A DNA stretch of 64,000 nucleotides from Rhizobium sp. L43 (GTDB taxonomy: Bacteria; Pseudomonadota; Alphaproteobacteria; Rhizobiales; Rhizobiaceae), in the NCBI RefSeq assembly GCF_002531725.1, contig NZ_NWSQ01000016.1, positions 124,001-188,000 of the forward strand, read 5' to 3'. Shown in pieces: positions 48,338 to 56,729 of this stretch. The notes below the pieces were generated by a model. It made no database searches, had not been told where the DNA came from, and was given only the letters and a program-made list of their open reading frames with translations. A program made the position numbers and the translations under genes. Position 1 is the stretch's first letter. The number at the start of each line of letters is the position of its first letter.

Positions 48338-48937
48338 GTGACGACATGTTTTCTAACCTATGCAATGGCGGCGGTTTTCGCCTTGGCGCCGGCTGCCGCA
48401 CTGGCCGAATGGCAGGCGGTGGAAGAGGTGCGGCCCTATTCGATCTCCGGCAAGTCAGGCGCCGAACTCTACGAATCGATCGGGGCGCGCGGGCCCAAGG
48501 CCGGGGTCACGGGCCGGGTGATCGCGCATACGACCTTCAAGCTGACCTGGACCCGGAAATACGAACCGCAGGGCAATGCCTGCGTGATCACGACCAACCG
48601 GCCGAAGCTCATCATCACCTATACGCTGCCGAAGCCGGCGGCTGCGCTGCCGGCGGTCGTCGAGAGCAGCTGGGAGAGCTTTATATCAGGCGTTGCGGCG
48701 CATGAGCGGGTGCATGGCGAAACCATCAAGGAGATGGTCAAGGAAATCGAGACGGCGAGCATCGGCCTCACCGTTGCTGACGACCCCGATTGCAAGAAGA
48801 TCCGGATCGAGCTCACCCGCCGCCTCGGCGAGATCTCCGCGAGACAACGCCAGCGCGGTCGCGACTTCGACAAGGTTGAAATGGGCGACGGCGGCAATAT
48901 CCAGCAGCTCATCCTCAAGCTGGTGAATGGGCCCTGA
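48338..48937 (+). CDS. DUF922 putative secreted zinc protease
   Basis: A 199-residue protein with a signal peptide (FLTYAMAAVFALAPAAALAE, cleavage near residue 23) and the DUF922 domain. The HExxH motif is AHERVHGETIK with His122, Glu123 and His126; VRPYSISGKSGAELYESI is the usual domain opening. It is predicted to act in the periplasm or outside; substrate unknown. The start is GTG 48338. Confidence 0.8.
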   Translation: MTTCFLTYAMAAVFALAPAAALAEWQAVEEVRPYSISGKSGAELYESIGARGPKAGVTGRVIAHTTFKLTWTRKYEPQGNACVITTNRPKLIITYTLPKPAAALPAVVESSWESFISGVAAHERVHGETIKEMVKEIETASIGLTVADDPDCKKIRIELTRRLGEISARQRQRGRDFDKVEMGDGGNIQQLILKLVNGP

Positions 48938-49046
48938 TTGGGCCGAGCTGATAGGTGGCGCGGTTAACCGCTCGCCGGCGGACTGGACCCGCTTGGCAAG
49001 GCTCCTATCTCCTCCGCAATAACAGACACGCGAGAGGAGGAATGCA

Positions 49047-49400
49047 ATGTCCTATGTCGATGGTTTCATCGTCGCGGTGCCGAAGGAGAATGTCGAGGCC
49101 TACAAGAAATTCTCGACCTTCGCCGGCACGATCTGGAAGGAATATGGCGCGCTCGAATATGTCGAATGCATCGGCGACGACGTGCCCTATGGCGAGCTGA
49201 CCTCCTTTCCCCGCGCCGTGCAGGCCAAGGATGACGAGGTGGTGGTGTTTTCCTGGATCGTCTACGGCTCGCGCCAGGAGCGTGACGATATCAATGCCAA
49301 GGTGATGGATGATCCGAGGCTCAAGGGCGACCAATGGCAGATGCCGTTCGACGGCAAGCGGATGATCTATGGCGGCTTCGAGGAGATGCTCAGGCTCTGA
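49047..49400 (+). CDS. DUF1428 (YbaA-like) protein
   Basis: A 117-residue cytosolic protein of the YbaA/DUF1428 family, beginning MSYVDGFIVAVPKENVEAYK with the conserved ALEYVECIGDDVPYGELTSF and the end RMIYGGFEEML. The fold is a dimeric ferredoxin-like barrel; function unknown. GAGAGGAGGAATGCA is a strong ribosome site. Confidence 0.88.
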   Translation: MSYVDGFIVAVPKENVEAYKKFSTFAGTIWKEYGALEYVECIGDDVPYGELTSFPRAVQAKDDEVVVFSWIVYGSRQERDDINAKVMDDPRLKGDQWQMPFDGKRMIYGGFEEMLRL

Positions 49401-49475
49401 CGCGGTGTTCAGCGTTGACTTGTTGGTCAGGGCGCGCCAACTCGCGGCGATAAGATTCCGAGATGGGAGAGCGCC

Positions 49476-49895
49476 TTGCCCCAGACGATCCTTACCCTGC
49501 CCACACGCGGACAGGGCCTTTACGAATTCACCGACCAGGCGGAGGCCTTCGTCAGCGCGACTGGGGAGGAGGGGCTTCTCACCGTCTTCGTGCGCCACAC
49601 ATCCTGTTCGCTGCTGATCCAGGAAAATGCCGATCCGGATGTGCGCACCGACCTTCTTTCCTTTTTCCGCCGCCTGGTGCCGCCGGCCTCCGATCCCTCG
49701 ATGGGCTGGATCGTGCACAGGGACGAGGGGCTGGATGATATGCCGGCGCATATCAAGGCGGCGCTGACACAGGTCTCGATCGGCATTCCGGTCGCGCGCG
49801 GCCGGCTGATGCTCGGCACCTGGCAGGGCCTCTATCTCTTCGAACACCGCGATCGCCCGCACCGGCGCGAAATCGTGCTGCATCTCAGCCCCTGA
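49476..49895 (+). CDS. YjbQ/UPF0047 family protein
   Basis: A 139-residue protein with the conserved GLLTVFVRHTSCSLLIQENA, the HIKAALTQVSIGIPV segment and GTWQGLYLFEHRDRPHRR. The His, Cys and acidic residues form a metal-type site, and some members show weak thiamine-phosphate synthase activity. The start is a TTG after GGGAGAGCGCC. It ends just before the small exported proteins but is probably not part of that group. Confidence 0.85.
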   Translation: MPQTILTLPTRGQGLYEFTDQAEAFVSATGEEGLLTVFVRHTSCSLLIQENADPDVRTDLLSFFRRLVPPASDPSMGWIVHRDEGLDDMPAHIKAALTQVSIGIPVARGRLMLGTWQGLYLFEHRDRPHRREIVLHLSP

Positions 49896-50023
49896 AAGGA
49901 TTAATCCTTCTGAACGCAAACTGAATGTGCGGTTCGAACGCGGTTCAGTTTGCCGCGGTTACTGTCGAGACAATCCCTGAAGGGAGAGTCGTAAAGACAA
50001 AGAACAAACCGACGGAGATACCC

Positions 50024-50326
50024 ATGACGCATTTCCTCACCAAGGCTTGCCTCGCCGCAGTGCTCGCCCTCGGCGCCGTTCCGGCCACCGTTTCCACGGC
50101 AGCCGCGGGACCGCAGACGAACTTCGTCGTCGAGGCGCAATACCATCGGCCGATCCGTGGCTGCTCGCCGATGCATGCCGTGAATAAGGCGCGTGATTAC
50201 GGCCTGCGCAGAGCGCATGTCACCCGTATGTCGCCGCGCGTCGTCGTCGTTGCCGGGCGCGACCGTCGCGGCTGGGACAGAATGGTCTTCGCCAATGTCC
50301 GCGGCTGCCCGCTGATCCGCCGCTAA
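50024..50326 (+). CDS. Small basic exported protein, first of a pair
   Basis: A 100-residue protein with a signal peptide (FLTKACLAAVLALGAVPATV, cleavage after TAAA near 26) and a mature domain with RGCSPMHAVNKARDYGLRRA, a central PRVVVVAGRDRRGWD and the end FANVRGCPLIRR. The mature part is strongly basic and has two Cys that could form a disulfide. The next gene is a paralogue with the same layout. ATG 50024 follows GACGGAGATACCC. No named family recognised. Confidence 0.75.
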   Translation: MTHFLTKACLAAVLALGAVPATVSTAAAGPQTNFVVEAQYHRPIRGCSPMHAVNKARDYGLRRAHVTRMSPRVVVVAGRDRRGWDRMVFANVRGCPLIRR

Positions 50327-50494
50327 GATACTAAGGCGGCAAGCGCCGACGAGCCCTTGCCGCCGTTTTGCCTTGACGGCGCCACTTTCCGGCGTCTTTT
50401 CTCTAATCCGTATGAGTGATTCCCAATGACGCTTCGGCGTGATGCGGGGGGAGCGCGGCGCGGCCGCACCGACTATAAAACGAAAGGTTTTTCG

Positions 50495-50845
50495 ATGATG
50501 CAGTTTTTGGCAAAGGCGGGTCTTGCCGTCATGCTGGCAGCCGGCACCCTTGCCGGCACGGTGGCGCCTGCCGCCGCCCAGTTGAATATCATTATCGGCG
50601 ATCAGGAGCGTGATGCGCCGCGGGATTACCGCCGTCCGCCTCCGGGCTTCGAAGGCCGCCGGCCGCGCGGCTGCGATCCGCGCCTTGCCGAAGACATGGC
50701 CCGCGATTACGGCTTCCGCCGCGCCCGCGTCGTCGATATCACACCGCGCCGCGTCATCGTCCAGGGCTGGACACGTCGCGGCCCCGGCGAAATGAGCTTC
50801 GGCAACGTCCGCGGCTGCCCCGCGCTGCGTCGCGGATATCAATGA
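50495..50845 (+). CDS. Small basic exported protein, second of a pair
   Basis: A 116-residue paralogue of the protein encoded at 50024: signal peptide MMQFLAKAGLAVMLAAGTLA, an extra Asp/Arg/Pro-rich stretch, then RGCDPRLAEDMARDYGFRRA, PRRVIVQGWTRRGPG and FGNVRGCPALRR. The two Cys occupy the same positions. ATG 50495 follows CGAAAGGTTTTTCG. Tandem duplication is the simplest origin. A terminator follows. Confidence 0.75.
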   Translation: MMQFLAKAGLAVMLAAGTLAGTVAPAAAQLNIIIGDQERDAPRDYRRPPPGFEGRRPRGCDPRLAEDMARDYGFRRARVVDITPRRVIVQGWTRRGPGEMSFGNVRGCPALRRGYQ

Positions 50846-50887
50846 AATACCGCCTGCCCGTCTAAACGACGTGCGGCGCTGCAAAAG

Positions 50888-50930
50888 CCGCCTTTGCCAG
50901 TCTCCCCGATCGGCAAGGGCGGTTTTCTTT
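50888..50930 (+). terminator. Intrinsic terminator after the paired exported proteins
   Basis: CCGCCTTTGCC and GGCAAGGGCGG pair (one G-T) around a 13-base loop and are followed by TTTTCTTTT. Confidence 0.8.
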
Positions 50931-51012
50931 TGCGCTCAGTTTGACTGCGCCCTTTCCTCCGGCGTCGTCCTCGGCCTTGCCCCACGCCTCTTTGGCTCGC
51001 GCCCCAACGGCT

Positions 51013-51151
51013 GCCCCTCACCCTAACCCTCTCCCCGTAAAAACGGGGCGAGGGGACGTGCCCTGCGGGAGCGAGGTGGGAACGGAGAGGTCGCGGCATG
51101 GTCCCTTCGCCCCGTCTACGGGGAGAAGGTGCCGGCAGGCGGATGAGGGGC
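51013..51151. repeat. RIME-like intergenic element
   Basis: The element opens GCCCCTCACCCTAACCC and closes GCGGATGAGGGGC. Inner hairpins are CCCCGTAAAAACGGGG and CCCCGTCTACGGGG. It has the CTCTCCCCG / CGGGGAGAAGG motifs shared with the element between kbl and tdh, and lies between convergent genes. Confidence 0.75.
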
Positions 51152-51199
51152 GGCCCCGGCCGCCCCGCGCGCCTGAAAAGACACGCGGCGCCCTCATTT

Positions 51200-51940
51200 C
51201 TACTGCTCGATCGCGAAGGTTACGGTGACGCTGACATTGTAGTTGTTCTCGCCGCCCTGGACGGGAACGGCAGAATCCCCGGCCTCCTTCATCATCGTGG
51301 CGCGATAGACCGGCTGCGGCATGGCGCGCGGCACATTCTCGTTGATCTCGAGGATGCGGCCGAGCTTGACGCCGGCGGCTTCGCTCAGCGTCTTCGCCTT
51401 CTTGACCGCCTCGGCGACGGCGTTCTTGCGCGCCTCTTCGAGCGCCGCTTCCGGCTTGTCGTTGGTGAACTGGATGTCGCCGCCCTGGTTGATGCCGAGC
51501 GTGACGGATTGGTCGATGACCTGGCCGAGCTTGGCGAGATCGCGCAGTCTGACGGTGACCGAATTGATCGTCTGGTAGCCGATCAGCTGCGGTTGCTGCT
51601 GCTGGCCGTCGACCGGCTGCGGATAATTATATTGCGGCTGGATGGAAAAGCCGGAGGTCTGCAGATCGCGCTCGGCAATGCCGCCGTCCTTCAGCGCCTT
51701 CAGCACCTCGTTCATCGCCTTGTTGTTCTCGTCGAGCGCTTCGCGGGCGGTCTTTGCCTGCTTGACGACGGCGAGATTGACGATGGCCATATCCGGAGCC
51801 ACGGCCGATTCGCCATCGCCCGTCACCGAAATCACCGCCTCGCGCGGCTTTGCCTCCTGCGCCAAAACAGGCGCTGCGCTGCCAAGCGGCAGAGCCAGAA
51901 GGGCAGTCATCAGAAGTGTCTTGGAAAGAATCGGCGCCAT
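51200..51940 (-). CDS. SIMPL-domain (DUF541) exported protein
   Basis: A 246-residue protein with a signal peptide (LLMTALLALPLGSAAPVLAQ, cleavage near residue 28) and a DUF541/SIMPL domain (AVISVTGDGESAVAPDMAIV, then LQTSGFSIQPQYNYP). A poly-Gln stretch sits near residue 115. Related periplasmic proteins (YggE, BP26/Omp28 of Brucella) form oligomeric rings and are linked to oxidative stress. The gene stands alone. Confidence 0.88.
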   Translation of the reverse strand: MAPILSKTLLMTALLALPLGSAAPVLAQEAKPREAVISVTGDGESAVAPDMAIVNLAVVKQAKTAREALDENNKAMNEVLKALKDGGIAERDLQTSGFSIQPQYNYPQPVDGQQQQPQLIGYQTINSVTVRLRDLAKLGQVIDQSVTLGINQGGDIQFTNDKPEAALEEARKNAVAEAVKKAKTLSEAAGVKLGRILEINENVPRAMPQPVYRATMMKEAGDSAVPVQGGENNYNVSVTVTFAIEQ

Positions 51941-52122
51941 GTTTCATTCCCTAGTTGTCGTTTCCCGGATGAACTTTCTGTCGGTTGATTGTGAAGCTAT
52001 TGCGGCGGAGAAGATAGGCGCATGCGCATCGCGAGAAAAATGTCTGAGATGCCTGCGTTAGAGCTTGCGCCGGAAGGGCGTCGGCTGACCCTTAAAAGCG
52101 GAAAACGGCTGGACCGGAACCG

Positions 52123-52581
52123 ATGGGTCGCTATCCTATGGCGATCATCGATGAGGAAACCATGTTCGAAACCCTTGATCCCGTTCCGCCTGAGATCGCA
52201 ACTGCGATTTCCGACGGCCTGACTGCCTTCAACGAGAGCGCTGAGATCAGGCGTGAGGCGTTCGCCATCGTCTGGCGAGAGAATGGAGGGCTTACTGCCG
52301 GAATAACGGCGTCCGTTTCCTTCTCGATTCTTTTCATCGGCAATCTGTGGGTGGCAAAATCGCTGCGGTTGAGTGGCATCGGCACGAAGTTGATGGCGGC
52401 GGCGGAAGAAGAAGGGCGCCGCCGCGCCGCCGTAACGGCCTGCGTCGACACGCTCTCGACCCAGGCGCCGGACTTTTACCCGAAGCTTGGATATGTCGAA
52501 TTCGGCAGGATCAGCGGGCATGCCGCAGGCCGGCCTGTCGACCGGATCTGGTTCCGCAAGGAATTCTCCGTCGCAGCCTGA
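52123..52581 (+). CDS. GNAT-family acetyltransferase
   Basis: A 152-residue GNAT protein. The acetyl-CoA region is LRLSGIGTKLMAAAEEEGRR (in place of the usual R/Q-x-x-G-x-G/A pattern), preceded by the beta strand ILFIGNLWVAKS and followed by VDTLSTQAPDFYPKLGYVEF. The substrate is unknown. ATG 52123 is used; later ATGs at 52138 and 52162 are possible. Confidence 0.8.
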   Translation: MGRYPMAIIDEETMFETLDPVPPEIATAISDGLTAFNESAEIRREAFAIVWRENGGLTAGITASVSFSILFIGNLWVAKSLRLSGIGTKLMAAAEEEGRRRAAVTACVDTLSTQAPDFYPKLGYVEFGRISGHAAGRPVDRIWFRKEFSVAA

Positions 52582-52619
52582 TCAGGACCGTTGGCATGAC
52601 CGATGTCGGCGAAGTGCGC

Positions 52620-52800
52620 GAGAGGAATAGGGGGTGCCGTGGCCACCCCCTCTGCCCTGGGGAGATCGGCAAGAAGCCATGCCTCGCCCGAAATCTACGG
52701 TTCAGTCACGGCCGTTAGTTTGGGGAAGCCATCGCGCCCAGCCAATCTCCCTCCTTGTGGGGGAGATGCCCGGCAGGGCAGAGGGAGCTCACATGGCACG
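52620..52800. repeat. Intergenic repeats in the gap between the GNAT and lipoprotein genes
   Basis: Of the 357 gene-free bases, this part carries two palindromic patches: AGGGGGTG/CCACCCCCT with CTCTGCCCTGGGGAGAT (52629-52670), and CTCCCTCCTTGTGGGGGAG with GCCCGGCAGGGC (52748-52780). Both resemble degenerate copies of the rhizobial repeats seen elsewhere in the window. No gene is supported. Confidence 0.5.
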
Positions 52801-52938
52801 CCGGTAAAGCTGCAAGCAAACAATTGCATAAACCAACGTGGCGACGCGACCGCTTCCCAAATCCGTGATAGCAAATAAGGCGGGTTAAGGAACAAGCGGC
52901 GGCCGCACAGCACACGGTGTGGCCGGCAAGGGGGCAGC

Positions 52939-53490
52939 ATGCGATTCATGGCAATTCTTTCGATCGGCCTCGCCATCGGCCTGGCGGGCTGCTCTCAAGT
53001 GGCGGAAAAGGCGGAGAACGCCGCCAATCGCTCTTACACCAGCTATGCGCTGGGCAAGCCCTATGCGGAGATCGCCAATCTCGGTCAGTCGCCGATGGCG
53101 CGGCTTTCCGGTTCCGAAGCGACCTTCGGGCCGATGATCGGCGCGACGCCGTTGACAAACGGCATGACGATCTACCGGCATATGGCGCCCGCCGCCAGGA
53201 CCGAGACCGGCACGAATTTCGTCGGCCTGGTCGGCAGCTCCACCGTTTCTGAGAATAACCGGCTTTCCTATTTCCTGGTGGGCGCCGACGGGATCGTCAA
53301 GGATTGGGCCACAGGCTCGGTGCAGGGCAGCGCCAGCGACTGCGTGCAATATATCGGCGGCATCATCAACCGTTGCAACGACATGCGGCAGCTCCAGGCC
53401 TCGCTCGCGCTATATGATATCAGGGTGGCGACCAAGGGCGGCCAACCCATTTCCAGCTGGGGCGAACCGGCTGCACCTGTCGTGAACTGA
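52939..53490 (+). CDS. Putative lipoprotein of unknown function
   Basis: A 183-residue protein with a type II signal peptide and lipobox LAGC (Cys18), so it should be lipid-anchored. The mature part has a SYTSYALGKPYAEIANLGQS opening and an NNRLSYFLVGADGIVKDWAT segment, similar in style to small outer-membrane-assembly or SmpA-like folds, though not close enough to name. Two further Cys (SDCVQYIGGIINRCND) may pair. The ATG is preceded by AAGGGGGCAGC. Confidence 0.7.
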   Translation: MRFMAILSIGLAIGLAGCSQVAEKAENAANRSYTSYALGKPYAEIANLGQSPMARLSGSEATFGPMIGATPLTNGMTIYRHMAPAARTETGTNFVGLVGSSTVSENNRLSYFLVGADGIVKDWATGSVQGSASDCVQYIGGIINRCNDMRQLQASLALYDIRVATKGGQPISSWGEPAAPVVN

Positions 53491-53901
53491 GGGGAGGGCC
53501 GGCCGGGATAAGGTCGTTTGACTTATCCGCTGGCCAGCGGACGCGTTGACGGCTAGGCGCCGAAATCATCCATGAAGGATGGATGGATGGCGGGCTTGCG
53601 TTCTTCGCGTGCGTCGCGAAAACGCTGGGGAACAGCGCCGAGACCGCTGACGAAACGGCTCAGGAGCCGGCGATTGAAAAGTTTCTGTATGGCACTCATG
53701 GCAGTTCACTCATTCTTTTTTTTGTTAGCCGGCAGCATATATTTTGCTCAAGCTGCCGTCGCAATGGGCAATTTGGCATGACAGCTATGCGCACGTGTGC
53801 ATGGCGATCACATTGACGTTAAGAGGACCTGTCCAGGGCGCTCGACCGCTATAAATTGTGCTCTTCGGCTAAAGCCATGCCCCTGCAAAGGAGAAGCTCA
53901 G
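53491..53901. other. 411-base stretch without a firm gene
   Basis: The only candidate is the small minus-strand frame at 53553-53699, listed separately. Base composition becomes less GC-rich from about 53700 onward (an AT-rich patch TTCTTTTTTTTGTTAG at 53713), the left edge of the accessory-looking stretch. Confidence 0.45.
53553..53699 (-). CDS. Candidate 48-residue basic protein
   Basis: A minus-strand frame from ATG 53697-53699 to TAG 53553-53555. The product begins MSAIQKLFNRRLLSRFVSGL, is basic and partly amphipathic, and ends FMDDFGA. It looks more protein-like than the overlapping plus-strand frame, but the ribosome site is weak and no family is recognised. Offered as a candidate only. 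Confidence 0.3.
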   Translation of the reverse strand: MSAIQKLFNRRLLSRFVSGLGAVPQRFRDAREERKPAIHPSFMDDFGA

Positions 53902-54096
53902 ATGAACCGATTTTTCGCACTTATCGCGACCGGAACGCTGATCAGCCTTGCCACGATCACTTCGGCCTGCACCTCCACTAGCCCCGATCAGACGTCGTCG
54001 ATCGGCGGCGGTTATTATTATCACGAGAGTAGCTCGCTCAACCCGGCTTGCGCCGATGGGTTTAGGCCCAGCGATGGGCGTTCTTGTAGTTATTAG
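53902..54096 (+). CDS. Micro-lipoprotein-like exported protein, intact copy
   Basis: A 64-residue protein: signal peptide NRFFALIATGTLISLATITS, a lipobox-like SAC (Cys23), a Tyr/Ser-rich middle (SSIGGGYYYHESSS), and the end NPACADGFRPSDGRSCSY with two Cys. AAAGGAGAAGCTCAG provides the ribosome site. A near copy at 56730-56918 has lost its start codon. No named family recognised. Confidence 0.7.
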   Translation: MNRFFALIATGTLISLATITSACTSTSPDQTSSIGGGYYYHESSSLNPACADGFRPSDGRSCSY

Positions 54097-54262
54097 GCGT
54101 ATTCGGTGGCAGATCTGAGCGTATCCCCAATGGCGAACGCGGCCTTTGAGGAACCGGATTTTTGTGCGGGAAGGCCAGCCTGTGCGGATTGGTTCAGTCT
54201 ATATCCTCTACAGGCTTGATATAAGTATGTGAGAGATAGCGGCGTTCTCGCCGCCTGATAAA

Positions 54263-54562
54263 TCAAGGCAGAGGTCTGCGGCTTCCAAAAATCTTGGCAA
54301 ATGCTGTAGCAACGGCATGCAGAGTCAGTGCGAGAACGGAAGGTTTTTGAACGATCGGAGGCAGGCCCATCACCAGCCGCTGCGTGGGAGTTAGCCTCAC
54401 GGTGTCGACCATTGTCCATGCATTGCCGGCATCGACGTCAACAAGACCTTGGGAGCGCGCTTGCTTCACGATTTCATCGTCGGCGAACCCAAGGCCGTCA
54501 AGTTTCCCGCCCTTGGCGGCGACGGCGCGAAGGAGTTCTTCAATCGTCTGCGGAGATTGCAT
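54263..54562 (-). CDS. Hypothetical 99-residue protein
   Basis: Begins MQSPQTIEELLRAVAAKGGK with a helical acidic N-terminal half (FADDEIVKQARSQGLVDVDA), then a TPTQRLVMGLPPIVQ segment and a hydrophobic helix LALTLHAVATAFAKIFGS. It could be a small membrane-associated or toxin/antitoxin-like protein; no family recognised. It lies between the micro-lipoprotein and the protease gene. The ribosome site is weak. Confidence 0.5.
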   Translation of the reverse strand: MQSPQTIEELLRAVAAKGGKLDGLGFADDEIVKQARSQGLVDVDAGNAWTMVDTVRLTPTQRLVMGLPPIVQKPSVLALTLHAVATAFAKIFGSRRPLP

Positions 54563-54813
54563 TTTGTGCCCTATATCCTCAACCCAAGGGCTGGGGTATC
54601 AGGTTGCAAATTTCGCGTAAATCGTGCGGTGCAGCAATGGCGCCGAAACTACCAAAAATGGTTAGCCGGCAAGGTTAAGCGAAGCCGCTCTGAGGGCTTT
54701 CATCCGGCGGCAGCTTAGATCACTCAACTGCAACTCCATTAAGGCTGACTGCAAGAGATGGTTGAAAAGCACCCGCCGGAAGTTCTAGTCTCCGACTGGC
54801 TGGGGATATTCAG

Positions 54814-56019
54814 ATGGCAACCTTGTCTCGCGTCTTTTGGAGCAGTTTCTTTTCCGCTGTTTTTGCTTCCCTATGTCTTGCCGGCGGCCCGACGTCATCG
54901 GGGACCGGCTTCGCAGTAACCACCGATGGGTGGCTGCTGACCAATGCGCACGTCGTCCAGGGATGCACGCGCATCGAAGTGAAGGGCAAGGGTGATGCCG
55001 CCGACCCGCGGATCGACGCCACGAACGATCTGGCTTTGGTGAGGGTCAATGCTGCCGAGCCTTTGAAGCCTCTTGTGTTCCGTCACGCACCAACGCGCCT
55101 CGGCGAGGACATCCTAGCCATAGGCTTTCCCCTGGCGACGTTGCTGTCGGATTCAGTTAAGGTCACCACAGGCAACGTCAACGCGCTTGCGGGGCTTCGA
55201 AACGACACCCGCTACATACAGATTTCGACACCGATCCAGCCCGGCAATTCAGGCGGGCCGGTCGTTGACCGCGATGGCTTTCTCATGGGCATCACCAGCG
55301 CGACGCTGTCCAAGGGACTCGCGGACGAGATCGGCATCACGGCGCAGAACGTGAATTTCGCTATCCGTGCCTCGGTTGCCGACCTTTTCCTCCAGTCCCA
55401 AAACATTACCGGGCAATCTGGAGACCGCGCAGCGGATCAGCAGCCGATCTCGACCGCTGACCTGGCCGACAAGATCACGCCCTCGGTTTTCCAGATACTC
55501 TGCTACGGCGAGAAACAGGAACAGGCGTCGGCCAACATGCCAAGCGCCACGACTAATCTACCCGCACCGCCAACTGCCTCGTTCATCGATGCTCGCGGCT
55601 ATGACGCGATCGGCTTCGACTACCGAGCCGTTAAGGATGTTACTTATTCAGGATGCCGCGAGATTTGCGAAGGCGACGGCCAATGTAGGGCGATTACCTA
55701 CAACACCAAGCACGGCGTTTGCTTTCTGAAGAACAATATTGTCGCCCTGATAAGGAATTCGGATGCGGTGGCCGCCTATGCATCGTCAAAGGCAGCCGAT
55801 GTGATCGTGTCTGATTTCACGAGCTATTCCGGCATCGATCTCCCCGGCGGAGACTATAAGCGCTTAAGAGGCAGCAACTATTTACAGTGTTTCACTGCCT
55901 GTATCGGCGACAATGCTTGCAAGGCATTTTCCTATGTTCCCAAAAAATCCGAATGCTGGCTTAAGGACACGATCGGCCGGCCTAAGGCGACTAAAGGTGT
56001 GGAGTTGGGGATTAAGTAA
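54814..56019 (+). CDS. Trypsin-like serine protease with two C-terminal PAN/Apple domains
   Basis: A 401-residue exported protein. An N-terminal hydrophobic segment (FWSSFFSAVFASLCLAGG) acts as signal peptide. The S1C-type protease domain has a complete triad: His46 in TNAHVVQG, Asp72 in NDLALV, Ser146 in QPGNSGGPVVD. After a linker (about 200-245) come two PAN_4-like modules with paired Cys: YSGCREICEGDGQCRAITYN and QCFTACIGDNACKAFSYV, each ending in a CFLK / CWLK motif. No PDZ domain is present, unlike DegP. Protease plus PAN suggests a periplasmic or surface enzyme binding glycan or protein. Confidence 0.8.
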   Translation: MATLSRVFWSSFFSAVFASLCLAGGPTSSGTGFAVTTDGWLLTNAHVVQGCTRIEVKGKGDAADPRIDATNDLALVRVNAAEPLKPLVFRHAPTRLGEDILAIGFPLATLLSDSVKVTTGNVNALAGLRNDTRYIQISTPIQPGNSGGPVVDRDGFLMGITSATLSKGLADEIGITAQNVNFAIRASVADLFLQSQNITGQSGDRAADQQPISTADLADKITPSVFQILCYGEKQEQASANMPSATTNLPAPPTASFIDARGYDAIGFDYRAVKDVTYSGCREICEGDGQCRAITYNTKHGVCFLKNNIVALIRNSDAVAAYASSKAADVIVSDFTSYSGIDLPGGDYKRLRGSNYLQCFTACIGDNACKAFSYVPKKSECWLKDTIGRPKATKGVELGIK

Positions 56020-56266
56020 AAACAGTGAACGCCCTCACCGAGCCGACTCGCTCGCAACGCGATGACGAAACCGCCTCCAAATTGTCTATCCGGCGTTAAC
56101 TTCCACCGTGGTCAGGTCTTCGATGGCGCCGATACCTGGGGTTACAAGCAATGTCCACGGCAGAACGCCAGTCAAAACTGGTTCATGGAGCGTCTCATTT
56201 CCGGCGTGGGCCGTGCCGCAATAAACATCACCGCTTTGGACACCTGCTTGGCGTCTAAGTTATCAC
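56020..56266. other. Short gene-poor stretch after the protease
   Basis: A plus-strand frame from 56062 is open but has no ribosome site, and most of its length is antisense to, or upstream of, the small minus-strand gene at 56267. I see nothing else. Confidence 0.4.
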
Positions 56267-56476
56267 TCAGTGAAGTCCTTGCAGTCTGTTCCGACGCTCC
56301 GCCAGCAGTTCATGTTGAACCAGATTCCTGGCATTGTCCGAAAGACCATTCGGCCCCAACAGACCAAGTTCGGTAAACCGCGCTTCGATTTCCTTAGGAA
56401 TGCTATCCGCTTCGTGTTGGCAAAGGCGCACAAGCCACTTCCATTCGTCGCTAGTCATATCCCTGTGAACGACCAT
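56267..56476 (-). CDS. Hypothetical 69-residue protein
   Basis: The product begins MVVHRDMTSDEWKWLVRLCQ and continues as a charged helical protein (ELGLLGPNGLSDNARNLVQH). GGGAGGGGGTAG precedes the ATG by nine bases. Composition and ribosome site favour a real gene. No family recognised; the LGLLGPNGLSDNARNLV part has the feel of a short winged-helix remnant. Confidence 0.5.
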   Translation of the reverse strand: MVVHRDMTSDEWKWLVRLCQHEADSIPKEIEARFTELGLLGPNGLSDNARNLVQHELLAERRNRLQGLH

Positions 56477-56729
56477 GAATTGCTACCCCCTCCCGAGAAC
56501 AACGACATCCATTAATCAGTACCACAACTTCGATCGAAAGGCAGGTGGCTCGACGATCAGGCTGAAGGACGAACGCGAAGTTTCCGATCATTCTCGGTAA
56601 GTCTCCACAGCCGATAGTTGGCAACGGTGGCGCATACTTCTAGCCGCAGTCCGGCGCGCGATCTTGCAACAAATATAGAAGTCTGTTTGCGCGGAAGAAA
56701 AGCCACATCCCTCCGAGGGAGAAGCTCAG

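Noticed and set aside
53572-53781. 69-codon plus-strand frame with a hydrophobic tail
   Set aside because: The Arg/Ser-rich start looks like a shadow, and it overlaps a more protein-like minus-strand frame.
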